Part shown: positions 23,801 through 31,214 of the stretch, in pieces
Position numbering within the stretch: the first letter of the stretch is position 1
Layout of the letters: every line of letters begins with the position of its first letter
Source of the DNA: Phoronis australis
Lineage: Eukaryota > Phoronida > Phoronidae
Assembly (NCBI GenBank): GCA_002633005.1
Contig: NMRA01000075.1
Span: forward strand, 294,786-358,785
DNA length: 64,000 nucleotides
Reading direction: 5' to 3'
Position numbers and translations under genes: made by a program
The notes under the pieces: generated by a model
The model's input: the letters and a program-made list of their open reading frames with translations, nothing else
What the model was told of the DNA's origin: nothing
The model's database searches: none

Positions 23801-25180
23801 CGGGTGTCACTTTTAATAGTTTGAAGGGAATGTTGTTCCAGATGGGTTGTGGGTAATTGCCCTTGAGTGTTGATGGAATTTGCAGTCACGGAAAGATTTC
23901 TCTGAATTTCTCATTCTGTAGGTAAATGCAAGAGGAACCATGAAAGGGATTTGAGAAATGCGCATATGTACATTAGGCATTCAAAGAGGTGAAGTTTTGC
24001 AATTCGAAAAAAACTTGCAGTCATCTCTTTTGACAAGTATCTGCTGTGCAATGGAATGTTCTAGTGACTCGCTAAAATACTTAGTACATCGCAAACCATC
24101 GTATTTGGCTGAGTAAAATTATAGCATTCACCTATCTCAACTTGGCATGGGTTTTCATGTACAATATGAAATTGGTTCTGAGGAAACCATTTATCCACTA
24201 TTGCTGCAATAAAACATTTTAATTAATGCCATATACCGGGTAATATATAATAACTTTGCCGAGGCCCTCCTATTAGTATTTATTGTGCAGTTTTCTTTCT
24301 CAAGAGATATTAAGGTAGTTACCAATACTGTTTTTTTGAAAGGTAGGCCCTAGTAGCAAACAAATTATGTCAACCATAATTTATGCCAATATCTACTGTA
24401 ATGTGGCATTGAAAATTTAAATGGTTCAGAAAAGTCAGACAAAAATATAACTTCAGTAATCAAGAAACAAAAAGATAAAACATGCTCTATCAAAGCTATT
24501 AATTTTCAATCGGTCAAGGTATGAAAACAGATTAATTTCAATGGTAAATGCTCCTGACCAGTGGTGTCTATTCCCACATGATCAATTGCCGCGTTCCTTC
24601 CTCGAAGGCTCTCATTTTGCCAAAACTTGACTTAGAGGTATGTACCTATTTTGACTAAGTGCATTGTGGTGAGTGTTTTTAGCACTTTATTAAGGTCTTA
24701 TGTCAAAATAAATAAATGTAGTTCACAAAAACAGCAATAACTGGTAGTAATGCATTAGTGAATTGAATTTGCTTGTTGTTAATAGCACTGGTTACGTTTC
24801 TGTTTCCGTAGGTTCGTGTCACCCTTGGTAACTCCAAATCAGCCAATGAACCATACACAGCTGCGTACAATGCTGAACTGACCAAGCACTCCATTTGTAA
24901 TGCAGAACCTCACAGACTGACCGTCGGTCTGGGTCCGTACGGGCTGGACATTAAAGTAGACAGTCAGCCGGAGCAGGGGTACGCCTTCCTACCTCCCATC
25001 TCTAACGCCCCAATGCCACTTTATGTTGGCGGCCTACCACTAGGTGGCACCAATATCAAATTTCCAATCACCGTGAGCAAGAAGGGTTTGGAAGGTTGTG
25101 TGTCGAGATTGATCATTAATGGACAAGAGATTTCAACCTATGAGAGCCTGGTGCAGACGCGGTATGGATGTAACGCGTAA
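1..25180 (+). CDS. Laminin subunit alpha, C-terminal 1,820 residues (5' partial, 28 exons)
   Basis: Secreted basement-membrane protein; the alpha chain joins beta and gamma chains through its coiled coil, and its LG domains bind integrins, dystroglycan or heparan sulfate (family knowledge). Exons read from splice sites and frame: 1-202, 694-843, 1418-1567, 2700-2849, 3409-3671, 4293-4610, 6187-6336, 6783-6936, 7972-8145, 8518-8662, 9834-10078, 10420-10545, 11406-11594, 11999-12425, 13455-13602, 14174-14581, 15039-15205, 15962-16109, 16534-16689, 16988-17136, 17520-17705, 18417-18674, 20034-20232, 21473-21595, 22568-22650, 22988-23079, 23647-23780, 24812-25180. They sum to 5,463 nt with matching phases and no internal stop. 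Domain order: LE repeats, coiled coil, FN2, coiled coil, LG1-3, linker, LG4-5. The N-terminal LN, LEa and L4 regions lie upstream of the window. I cannot say whether the chain is alpha1/2-like or alpha3/5-like. The FN2 domain is not part of the usual laminin alpha architecture. The donor at 8663 (gttgcc) is weak. Confidence 0.93.
1088..1290 (+). repeat. tRNA-derived SINE-like sequence in a laminin intron
   Basis: A B-box-like GGTTTGAATCC lies at about 1145-1155. An A-box-like stretch, gtggcttaaagttttgagc, lies about 45 nt upstream, the spacing of a tRNA or tRNA-derived SINE head. The flanks do not fold into an obvious full cloverleaf, so a SINE is more likely than a functional tRNA. Confidence 0.45.
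1842..1877 (+). repeat. Fragment of a dispersed repeat shared with 13,974-14,010
   Basis: agtaagaaacacggtaagac followed by cagcttttttgacag is closely matched at 13,974-14,010 (agtaagaaacaagataggac followed by cagttttttgacatg). Both are intronic and followed by similar ttgag/tttaatgcc sequence. This is probably a decayed SINE or MITE family, too short to classify. Confidence 0.35.
2606..2702 (+). repeat. 31-bp tandem repeat that includes the exon-4 splice acceptor
   Basis: Three copies of a 31-bp unit start at 2606, 2637 and 2668 (ggctgtaggcaaaggttg and variants). A fourth unit start lies at 2699, where the same register reads ag|actgtagc at the real exon boundary. Each unit ends in cattt(c/t)ag, so two further acceptor-like AGs lie at 2636-2637 and 2667-2668. 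Their use would add 62 or 31 nt and shift the frame. Confidence 0.75.
3031..3140 (+). repeat. Decayed SINE-like repeat, copy 1
   Basis: Resembles 23,406-23,510 over about 105 bp: (g/t)ggcagccactgagaagtg versus ggtggccactgaagtgg, then attggtcagcgaggt, then ccattccataag versus ccatttcataag, and a cacacgagctgc versus catgtgcagc tail. Both copies are intronic in the laminin gene and share orientation. Confidence 0.4.
3409..6936 (+). CDS. Laminin alpha coiled coil, N-terminal half (domain II), exons 5-8
   Basis: Exons 3409-3671, 4293-4610, 6187-6336 and 6783-6936 encode about 295 residues (218-512 of the window product). They open with KCGDC, matching the paired cysteines that link the three laminin chains at the top of the long arm. 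The rest is helical, Leu/Gln/Glu/Asn-rich and without cysteine or proline clusters (for example [16 protein letters not shown]), as expected for a heptad coiled coil. Introns 5 and 6 of the window are 621 and 1,576 nt; the second carries a palindrome and a hAT-like insertion. Exon 8 ends in phase 1 after MGRDTS, which allows the FN2 exon to enter. Several NxS/T sites are present. Identity rests on position between the LE and LG domains and on composition, since coiled coils conserve little sequence. Confidence 0.85.
5304..5412. repeat. Palindrome with 39-bp arms in a laminin intron
   Basis: The left arm 5304-5342 (ggcaatagtcagatataaca ...) is the near-perfect reverse complement of 5374-5412 (... 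ttatatcagactattacc), with a loop of about 31 bp. Transcribed, it would form a strong hairpin. It directly abuts the hAT-like element at 5423. It is probably a short foldback transposon or MITE. Confidence 0.7.
5423..5935. mobile_element. Non-autonomous hAT-like DNA transposon in laminin intron 6
   Basis: The element begins AGGGCTTGGAAT at 5423-5434 and ends ATTCCAAGCCCT at 5924-5935, a perfect 12-bp terminal inverted repeat. The base outside each end extends it to CAGGG...CCCTG, typical of hAT families. It is flanked by gtttcatc and gtttcatg, an 8-bp target-site duplication with one mismatch. The interior is rich in ttccgc motifs and carries a poly-T/A tract at about 5785-5818. The 104-residue ORF inside shows no transposase motif, so the copy is non-autonomous. 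Confidence 0.65.
7972..8145 (+). CDS. Fibronectin type II (FN2) domain exon inside the laminin coiled coil
   Basis: One 174-nt exon, phase 1-1, encoding 58 residues. The FN2 signature is complete: [11 protein letters not shown], then YTNC, YWCQIT and DWGNC. All four cysteines, expected to pair 1-3 and 2-4, are present, as are the aromatic residues of the fold. FN2 modules usually bind collagen or gelatin, or act in extracellular recognition (fibronectin, MMP2/9, mannose receptor). Acceptor tttattgtag and donor gtaag are both good. The preceding exon ends in phase 1 and the following one starts in phase 1, so inclusion and skipping both keep the frame. The domain falls at residues 513-570, with about 295 coiled-coil residues before it and 288 after. 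That is roughly where laminin beta chains carry their beta-knob. It is very unlikely to be a chance ORF. Whether it is constitutive or a cassette exon cannot be seen. Confidence 0.9.
8518..12157 (+). CDS. Laminin alpha coiled coil, C-terminal half (domain I), exons 10-14 (part)
   Basis: Exons 8518-8662, 9834-10078, 10420-10545, 11406-11594 and the first 159 nt of 11999-12425 encode about 288 helical residues (571-858) after the FN2 domain. They resume with [16 protein letters not shown] and run into [17 protein letters not shown] just before LG1. Cysteine is essentially absent, as in domain I of laminin alpha chains. The donor at 8663 (ag|gttgcc) is non-canonical at +4 and +5, but it is the only position that joins in frame to the next exon (phase 2), reading IE-S-EFRKVQ. 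The intron it opens (8663-9833) holds a MITE-like element. The other donors (gtaagc, gtaatt, gtgagt) are standard. Confidence 0.83.
8720..8933. mobile_element. MITE-like element with gtacaggrtga termini in a laminin intron
   Basis: The left end gtacagggtga (8720-8730) mirrors the right end tcatcctgtac (8923-8933), bounding 214 bp of AT-rich non-coding DNA. The size, short imperfect inverted ends and lack of coding sequence fit a MITE. No clear target duplication can be assigned, so the superfamily is uncertain. Confidence 0.45.
12158..18470 (+). CDS. Laminin G-like domains LG1-LG3
   Basis: Three tandem LG (LamG) beta-sandwich domains, residues about 859-1425, from the end of exon 14 through the start of exon 22. 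LG1 opens [13 protein letters not shown], contains [18 protein letters not shown] and closes with the Cys-containing [11 protein letters not shown] and TSCCAKP. LG2 opens [20 protein letters not shown], has NDGQWHKV, a near-invariant LG turn, and ends in FDGCYVE. LG3 begins near [13 protein letters not shown], has [11 protein letters not shown] and the [11 protein letters not shown] strand, and ends near [12 protein letters not shown]. In known laminins LG1-LG3 form the integrin-binding clover together with the gamma-chain tail. Integrin binding here is inferred from the family. Confidence 0.9.
12585..12643 (+). repeat. 27-bp minisatellite, two copies plus a partial third
   Basis: The unit gtccagcggtgtsactgtca followed by gcagygt starts at 12585 and 12612, with a partial third copy at 12639. 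It is intronic, between exons 14 and 15 of the laminin gene. Confidence 0.75.
13974..14010 (+). repeat. Fragment of a dispersed repeat shared with 1,842-1,877
   Basis: See the copy at 1,842. Same orientation, in the intron before exon 16. Confidence 0.35.
18417..25180 (+). CDS. LG3-LG4 linker and LG4-LG5 domains, C-terminus
   Basis: Exon 18417-18674 carries the end of LG3 and a Thr/Pro-rich linker ([18 protein letters not shown], about 30 residues) that matches the hinge between LG3 and LG4 in laminin alpha chains. LG4 then begins [20 protein letters not shown] and runs through exons 20034-20232, 21473-21595, 22568-22650 and 22988-23079 ([18 protein letters not shown]). LG5 occupies 23647-23780 and 24812-25180, with [26 protein letters not shown] and [16 protein letters not shown], ending RYGCNA and TAA at 25178-25180. 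LG4-LG5 usually bind alpha-dystroglycan and heparan sulfate and can be shed by cleavage in the linker (family knowledge). The pair is complete. The introns here are the longest in the 3' half of the gene (18675-20033 and 20233-21472) and show no further exon. Confidence 0.92.
23406..23510 (+). repeat. Decayed SINE-like repeat, copy 2
   Basis: Diverged copy of 3,031-3,140 (see there), in the intron between exons 26 and 27 of the laminin gene. Confidence 0.4.
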
Positions 25181-26310
25181 CTTTTGCCAAATGATGTTAT
25201 TTCCCTTTTCGTTTTCGAAATTTGAACACTTTTTGGAAATGAAAAGAGCACAAAGGATTGCTAACCCATTTGACTATGATTCATATATCATATGCTTAGT
25301 ACACCGTGTCCTTGTTAAAACAACGTGGAAAGATGTTGAGCTGCTAACCTTTCCACGTCATTGAGACCAGTGAGATCGTTATTAACAATGATCACCAGCT
25401 ATTAATTACTTAATCAACTTCATAGTCAGCACTATGATGGGGGACTCAAGATTCACTAGGTGACGCTGGTGTAAAGTGCTCCTAGCAACTGTAAAATGAG
25501 GGGTAATTTCCAATAGAGGAATTCAAAATAATGTTTTCTTAAGAAAAGTGTAGTTGCTCAACAATTTTGACAACTGCCTGTTCCAAAAGAGACTTCCTGC
25601 TTACTACAGGTTCAATGAAATCTGAAATGTTTGAGGTCTTTCAGATGTGGTATTTGTTCATGTTAAGTAGATCATTTGTTTTATACTCCCTTTTCACATT
25701 ACTGTTCTTGCTGTATACGTGCATGGGTCCTTGAAACCCTGAACATCCTCCTGCTGGTGACCAGGAATTTGTTATTGGTCATTCAGGCATCAAAATGAGT
25801 ACCATTTCTCCTTAAATTAATATTCTAATATTTCCCATATTTGTAGACGCTATCAAGTTCCACCTGTGTTGCATATGCAGTGCTGAGTTGTGGTGCTGCA
25901 ATGCACAATGTATTGCTTTCCTGATCATTTTTGAATGTGAGGTTGCTGTTGGCTTAATCATCCAGGTGTTACAGATGATAGACTTCTTGCTTTGTTGTTA
26001 TTCTCAGCCATGGTATCTATGATTCTAGTGTGCTATTGGCGAAAAAATTCTCACTACAGTTGGATTTTCTGTTTGGTATTTTGGTATCTTTTTATTTTTT
26101 TTCTCTCCCATAGACTGTTATAGATATCATTTGTCTACCTACTTTTAAAATATTTTTGCAGTATTTATGATATATTTTAAAGCAGTTTTAACATTCCGGT
26201 TTATCAAATTTTAAACGTGTGTTGGAGAATATTGTGCTTTGTCTGCTCTCGTTAGAAAATCATTCCGTCCTTTATGTGATTTTGTAATGCAAGATTTTTT
26301 AGGTAATAAA
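25181..26310 (+). other. Laminin 3' untranslated region, inferred, ending near a polyA signal
   Basis: This AT-rich stretch contains no convincing ORF or splice pair. The first canonical AATAAA that I see downstream of the stop is at 26,305-26,310 (ggtaataaagtac), which would give a 3' UTR of about 1.1 kb. The real cleavage site cannot be confirmed here. Confidence 0.4.
26305..26310 (+). terminator. Candidate polyadenylation signal AATAAA for the laminin gene
   Basis: Canonical hexamer 1.1 kb past the TAA stop. It lies before the repeat block that starts at about 26,580. Confidence 0.4.
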
Positions 26311-26577
26311 GTACTTTATCACTGCAAGAGAAGCCTTAACATTTTCTGCTTAATATTGTGACATAGGACTCTACAGACTTTCATTTCCCTCATACAAATG
26401 ATTTGCAGCCGTCAATATAATTTTACCTTCGTGTTAATCGTACATGCATGCAGATAAATTAGTTCGGTGAGGGTCATTTTTCCATTTCGAACATAGCTTA
26501 CGATGTATTTTAAGTACCGTGTAGTAGAATTCTACATATTAACAATATTCTTAGTTGCACTTCCCTTTGAAGTATCA

Positions 26578-26815
26578 TTACACTGCGTGTGTAGACACTG
26601 AGTACTGTTTTTCCTGGGTTTTCTTCAATTTTATTCTTATTCTTATTCTTATTACTCTGCGTGTGTAAGCGCAGAGTACTGTTGTTCCTGGGTTTTCTTC
26701 AATTTTATTCTTCTTATTCTTATTCTTATTCTTATTACTCTGCGCGTGTACATGTAAGCGCAAAGTACTGTTGTTCCTTGGTTTTCTTCAATTTTATTCT
26801 TATTCTTATTCTTCT
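26578..26815 (+). repeat. Simple repeat: (ttattc)n blocks inside an 80- to 100-bp tandem unit
   Basis: Three tandem units each consist of a (c/t)actctgcg(t/c)gtgta-type head, gcagagtactgttgttcct, gggttttcttcaattttatt and then a run of (cttatt)n. They start at about 26,580, 26,653 and 26,735. The minus-strand ORFs here (IRIRIRIK-like) are low-complexity artefacts. The tract leads straight into the 1,183-bp satellite. Confidence 0.85.
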
Positions 26816-29168
26816 TCCGACAAACTTTGAGGCTTAATAACTCCAAATTGGGTGCAGGTACGGTCTTTAAATTCAGCATATGACTTTTGACAGTATATAA
26901 ATTTTGATTGGTTATATAATCATATTCCATATTGCACCGGAAGAGGTCGTTTGGTGCAAAGGTCATATAATTTTCAAAATGCTACTCCTCCTTCAGTTTT
27001 AAAGCTATCTTTTTCAAATTCGGTGCACAGGTATAAGTCAACATGACAATTTAAAAAATTACTTTTCTAAGTAATCGGGTCATCCAATCAGGTGAAATAG
27101 GTCAAAGGTCATTAGGTGCAAACTAAAATTTTGAGCTAGACACTTCAAATTGACAGGTCTGATTGCCACAGGTAAATCAAATCGGAATCCAAAGTTTCAG
27201 GTCATTTAGTGCAAACATGGGGTCATTAGGTGCATTTTTCTTCTGAAAATTTGACCTTTTCAATCAGCAAGTATTCTGATGTGTCAACCGTTAGACAACT
27301 GTGATTCTCAGCGTTAAACACATTTTCCATGGGCTTTGCAATAATTCTCCTAAAGATGCTTAAAATGCACCGGATAAGGTCAATTAGTGCAAAGGTCATG
27401 TAACGTTCAAAATGTTATATCTCTTACGTTTTTCAAGGAATTCTTTTCAATTTCAGCACACTGGTGTAAGTCAACATGCCAATTGAATACCCTACTTTAC
27501 TTTGCAATAGGCCTAACCAATCAGAAAAAATAGGTCAAAGGTCATTGAGTGCAAACTAAAATTTTGAGCTAGAGACTTCAGAATTACGTATCTGTTTACT
27601 AAGTGCGATTGAGTTTGAATTCTAAATTTCCAGGTCATTTGGTGCACCCATGGGGTCATTAGGTGCATTTTTCTTCTGAAAGTTTGACCACTTCATTCAT
27701 CTTGTATTCTGAAGTGCTTAAAGTAAAACATCTGTGATTATTAGCATTAACCACACTTTTAATCGAGTTAACAATTACTCCCTCATCGGGGCTCATAATG
27801 CACCGGAAGAGGTCAATTAGTGGAAAGGTCATCAAAAAATTAATATGTAATTTCTCCTACGATTTTAAAGAATTCCTTTTCATATTGGTAAACGGGTTGC
27901 TGTCAGTAACTTCCCATAATGATTCCAGTAATACGCACGCGCAGAGTCCGTTATTGTCACGCCGTAACAATTATCTTTCTAGTTCTTCTTATTCTTCTTC
28001 CGACCAACTTTGAGGCTTAATAACTCCAAATTGGGTGCAGGTCGCGGTCTTTAAATTCAGCATATGACTTTTGACAGTATATAAATTTTGATTGGTTATA
28101 TAATCATATTCCATATTGCACCGGAAGAGGTCGTTTGGTGCAAAGGTCATAGAATTTTCAAAATGCTACTCCTTCTTCAGTTTTAAAGCTATCTTTTTTA
28201 AATTCGGTGCAGAGGTATAAGTCAACATGACAATTTAAAAATTACTTTTCTAAGTAATCGGGTCATCCAATCAAGTGAAATAGGTCAAAGGTCATTAGGT
28301 GCAAACTAAAATTTTGAGCTAGACACTTCAAATTGACAGGTCTGATTGCCACAGGTAAATCAAATCGGAATCCAAAGTTTCAGGTCATTTAGTGCAAACA
28401 TGGGGTCATTAGGTGCATTTTTCTCCTGAAAATTTGACCTTTTCAATCAGCAAGTATTCTGATGTGTCAACCGTTAGACAACTGTGATTCTCAGCGTTAA
28501 ACACATTTTCCATGGGCTTTGCAATAATTCTCCTAAAGATGCTTAAAATGCACCGGACAAGGTCAATTAGTGCAAAAGTCATATAACGTTCAAAATGTTA
28601 TATGTCTTACGTTTTTCAAGGAATTATTTTCAATTTTAGCACACTGGTGTAAGTCAACATGTCATTTGAATACCCTACTTTACTTTGCAATAGGCCTTAC
28701 CAATCAGAAAAAATAGGTCAAAGGTCATTGGGTGCAAACTAAAATTTTGAGCTAGAGACTTCAGAATTACGTATCTGTTTACTAAGTGCGATTGAGTTTG
28801 AATTCTAAATTTTCAGGTCATTTGGTGCACCCATGGGGTCAATAGGTGCATTTTTCTTCTGAAAGTTTGACCACTTCATTCATCTTGTATTCTGAAGTGC
28901 TTAAAGTAAAACATCTGTGATTATTAGCATTAACCACACTTTTAATCGAGTTAACAATTACTCCCTCATCGGGGCTCATAATGCACCGGAAGAGGTCAAT
29001 TAGTGGAAAGGTCATCAAAAAATTAATATGTAATTTCTCCTACAATTTTAAAGAATTCCTTTTCATATTGGTCAACGGGTTGCTGTCAGTAACTTCCCAT
29101 AATAATTCCAGTAATACGCACGCGCAGAGTCCGTTATTGTCACGCAGTGACAATAATCTTTCTAGTTC
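26811..29168 (+). repeat. Satellite: two tandem 1,183-bp units, each of three related subunits
   Basis: cttcttccga(c)caactttg starts unit 1 at about 26,811 and unit 2 at 27,994. The two units are nearly identical over their length and end with the same cgcacgcgcagagtccgtta motif (about 27,937 and 29,120). Inside each, three diverged subunits begin with (a)tgcaccggaagaggtc-type motifs. Matching points of the first two are 433 bp apart, for example the repeated aattttgagctaga. There is no coding potential. The high identity between units suggests recent duplication or homogenisation. Confidence 0.9.
27099..28727 (+). promoter_or_regulatory. Four perfect DR1 nuclear-receptor motifs inside the satellite
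   Basis: aggtcaaaggtca, two AGGTCA half-sites spaced by one base, occurs at 27,099-27,111, 27,532-27,544, 28,282-28,294 and 28,715-28,727. Many single aggtca half-sites lie between them. DR1 is the consensus for HNF4, COUP-TF and RXR heterodimers (established knowledge). The spacings of 433 and 1,183 bp show that the motif is carried by the repeat unit. Regulatory function is only inference. Confidence 0.5.
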
Positions 29169-29250
29169 AAATTTGTTTTTCATAGATTTTGTGAAGTTCA
29201 ATAAACTGCAGTATGCGTTCTCATGTGCCAATTTAAAATGCGGCATCGCT

Positions 29251-29256
29251 TTTATT
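29251..29256 (-). terminator. Candidate polyadenylation signal for the LRR-Ig gene
   Basis: tttatt on the plus strand reads AATAAA on the minus strand, 38 nt past the stop codon at 29,294-29,296. Confidence 0.4.
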
Positions 29257-29293
29257 ATTATTGATCTTAACTAAATTGAAACAGCCTTCTTGC

Positions 29294-31059
29294 TTAAACT
29301 GAAGTTTCTTGGCCAGTGTCAAGCATTTCTCCTCGATCTTCTAAGACGTAATTAGAGTTATATTTTTTATCAATTGCCTGCTGGTCTAAAATTGACATTC
29401 CTGTAATCGGGTCTTTAGGTGCTTTTCTCGCCTTACCGATTTTTGATACCCGTTTCCTAGCCAGACATGAGAAGATACGCTCTAAGAAAAAACGCGCCTT
29501 TCTTGATTTTATTCTCTTTGTCCTTTTGTCAGCTATTTTGTACGGTTTACACTTATCCCTGACACGAGGTAAGACCTTAACTAACATCACCACTGTCGTG
29601 ACTGTTATTATTACGACGACAACAACGAAGGGCACGCTGACGCCACTCGGCTTGTCTACCTTTTGCGAACCCGAAGATGTCCCTCCCATGTTTTCGGCCA
29701 AGCACACAACGTTTACCGTGGATGTCTTAAAATTCATGAAACTAAATGGCGTCTCCACGATCAAAATGCTTTGGGTGAGCGATAGTCTACGTGTCTCAGC
29801 AGGATATTGCCTTTCCTGGCCTTCTGGGCCGAACATAATTGACAGCTTTGGAGCAGGATCGCCTGTTGACTCACAATATAGGTACAGATAGCCTGCCACT
29901 ATCTTGGTCGTGACGAACGGCGTCGATGGTTCGTGGCATGTTGCATTGATGTTTACCAGGTGCTTATGACTATGATCGTTCGGAGTGGCGCACTTAACTG
30001 TGTAGGGATCGACACTACTCCCGTTGAACCGACAGAATGATTTGTTCTGGACTGTATTGCCTACAGCACTGGCAATTGCACAGTTGCAATGGACTGGATT
30101 CTCTGCCATAGACAGATCTGTCAAGTTTTGGCTTACTAAGGACAGGGGCAATCATTGGAGTTTGTTGCTGTGGAGACACGCTGTTTGTACTGTATGTGGA
30201 TTGAAAGCCCAGTCGTGGATGTCTGTTAGAAAGTTGTTGTTGAGAAGAATAACCCTCAGAAATCGTAATCCCATGAACGTTTCACGGGCAATTGTTGTGA
30301 GCCTGTTGTTGGTCAGATCTAAGTATATAAGTTTGGCAGTTGACAAAAACACCGAGTAGGATAGAGTATCGATCATATTGGAACCCAGCGAAAGCACTCT
30401 GAGTTTCTTTAATCCTTGGAACGAAGTGTCTGAAAACTGCGAAAGGCTATTTCCGTCTAAGTAGAGCCCACGAAGACGTTTTATGAAGCAAAAGGGAGCA
30501 CCGTAAGCGTGACGTAATCTATTCTCTCGAAGAGAGAGTATATTCAAACACTTCAGACCGTAGAAATGGTTGGAATGCAGATTAGAAGTATTAGTATCCG
30601 TAGTAAAGGAAAGCAGTTGAAAGAATACGGCTCCATGTGGCTGATGTTGTTATTGGCAAAGTTAAGAATTTCTAGCCTATTGATACCGAAGAACGTATCT
30701 TGCGAAATGTTTGTCAGGAAATTGTTCGACAAATTCAGCCACCTTGCTTGAGTTATCGTCGCTGCGTAGTTGAAAGCGCCGTTCTCTATGGTGACAATGC
30801 GGCAACTAGTCAAGTCGATTCCAGGTTTATCATACCGTCCATCCTCTGTCTTTGGCGCAGGAAAACGTTTCATGTATGACGAAGTGACTACGCCAGAGGG
30901 CGGGCACGGCGGCTTCTCGCATAAAACATCGCTTTTAAAGGTAAGGACCATGAGCAAGAAGGTTGTCAGAACACAGGCACTGTCTCTCTTTACAATGCCG
31001 CAACACATACAAGAGGCAGATATAGTGATTGCCGAGAGTCTGTGCTTCACAGGACGCAT
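29294..31059 (-). pseudogene. LRR-Ig type I transmembrane receptor, single exon, broken by a frameshift and a TGA
   Basis: Read in order on the minus strand: ATG at 31,057-31,059; a hydrophobic signal segment (VLTTFLLMVLTF) and Cys-rich LRR N-cap; about nine LRRs of the 24-residue kind (LNLSNNFLTNI, LYLDGNSLSQF, LDLTNNRLTTI); an LRR C-cap (NPVHCNCAIA ... CRFNGS ... CATPN ... ATC); one Ig-like domain (YLYCESTGDPAP ... VNVVCLAEN); a membrane helix (VPFVVVVVIITVTTVVML); and a basic tail of about 90 residues. This is the layout of the LRRIG, AMIGO and LINGO families, adhesion or recognition receptors that often have an intronless coding region. Two lesions are visible. A frame change at about 30,584-30,630 shortens the third LRR. 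An in-frame TGA lies at 30,152-30,154 (KLQ-TGA-LPL), at a variable LRR position where CGA would be natural. It may be a recent pseudogene, a null allele or a sequence error. The ligand is unknown. It converges with the laminin gene. Confidence 0.82.
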
Positions 31060-31214
31060 GACATATTGTTAGCGTGACGTCATTAATTGTCCAATGTATG
31101 ATGTAATGACATCCTTTCTCAACAGAAACAGATAAAAAGTTAAATCAAGCACGATACGACAAATGACATCTGACATGTGGCGTAACGAAAATTTTAGATT
31201 GTTGGGAAACAAGT
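31060..31214. other. Upstream region of the LRR-Ig gene
   Basis: The presumed 5' flank of the minus-strand gene. I see no clear TATA box or initiator. The repeat mosaic begins about 150 bp away, so any promoter must be short or lie within repeat DNA. Confidence 0.3.

Noticed and set aside
26578-26966. Minus-strand ORFs rich in Ile-Arg and Lys-Asn
   Set aside because: They are generated by the (ttattc)n simple repeat.
29526-31072. Plus-strand ORFs of 97-121 codons over the LRR-Ig gene
   Set aside because: They are antisense to an obvious LRR-Ig coding region and have no domain.
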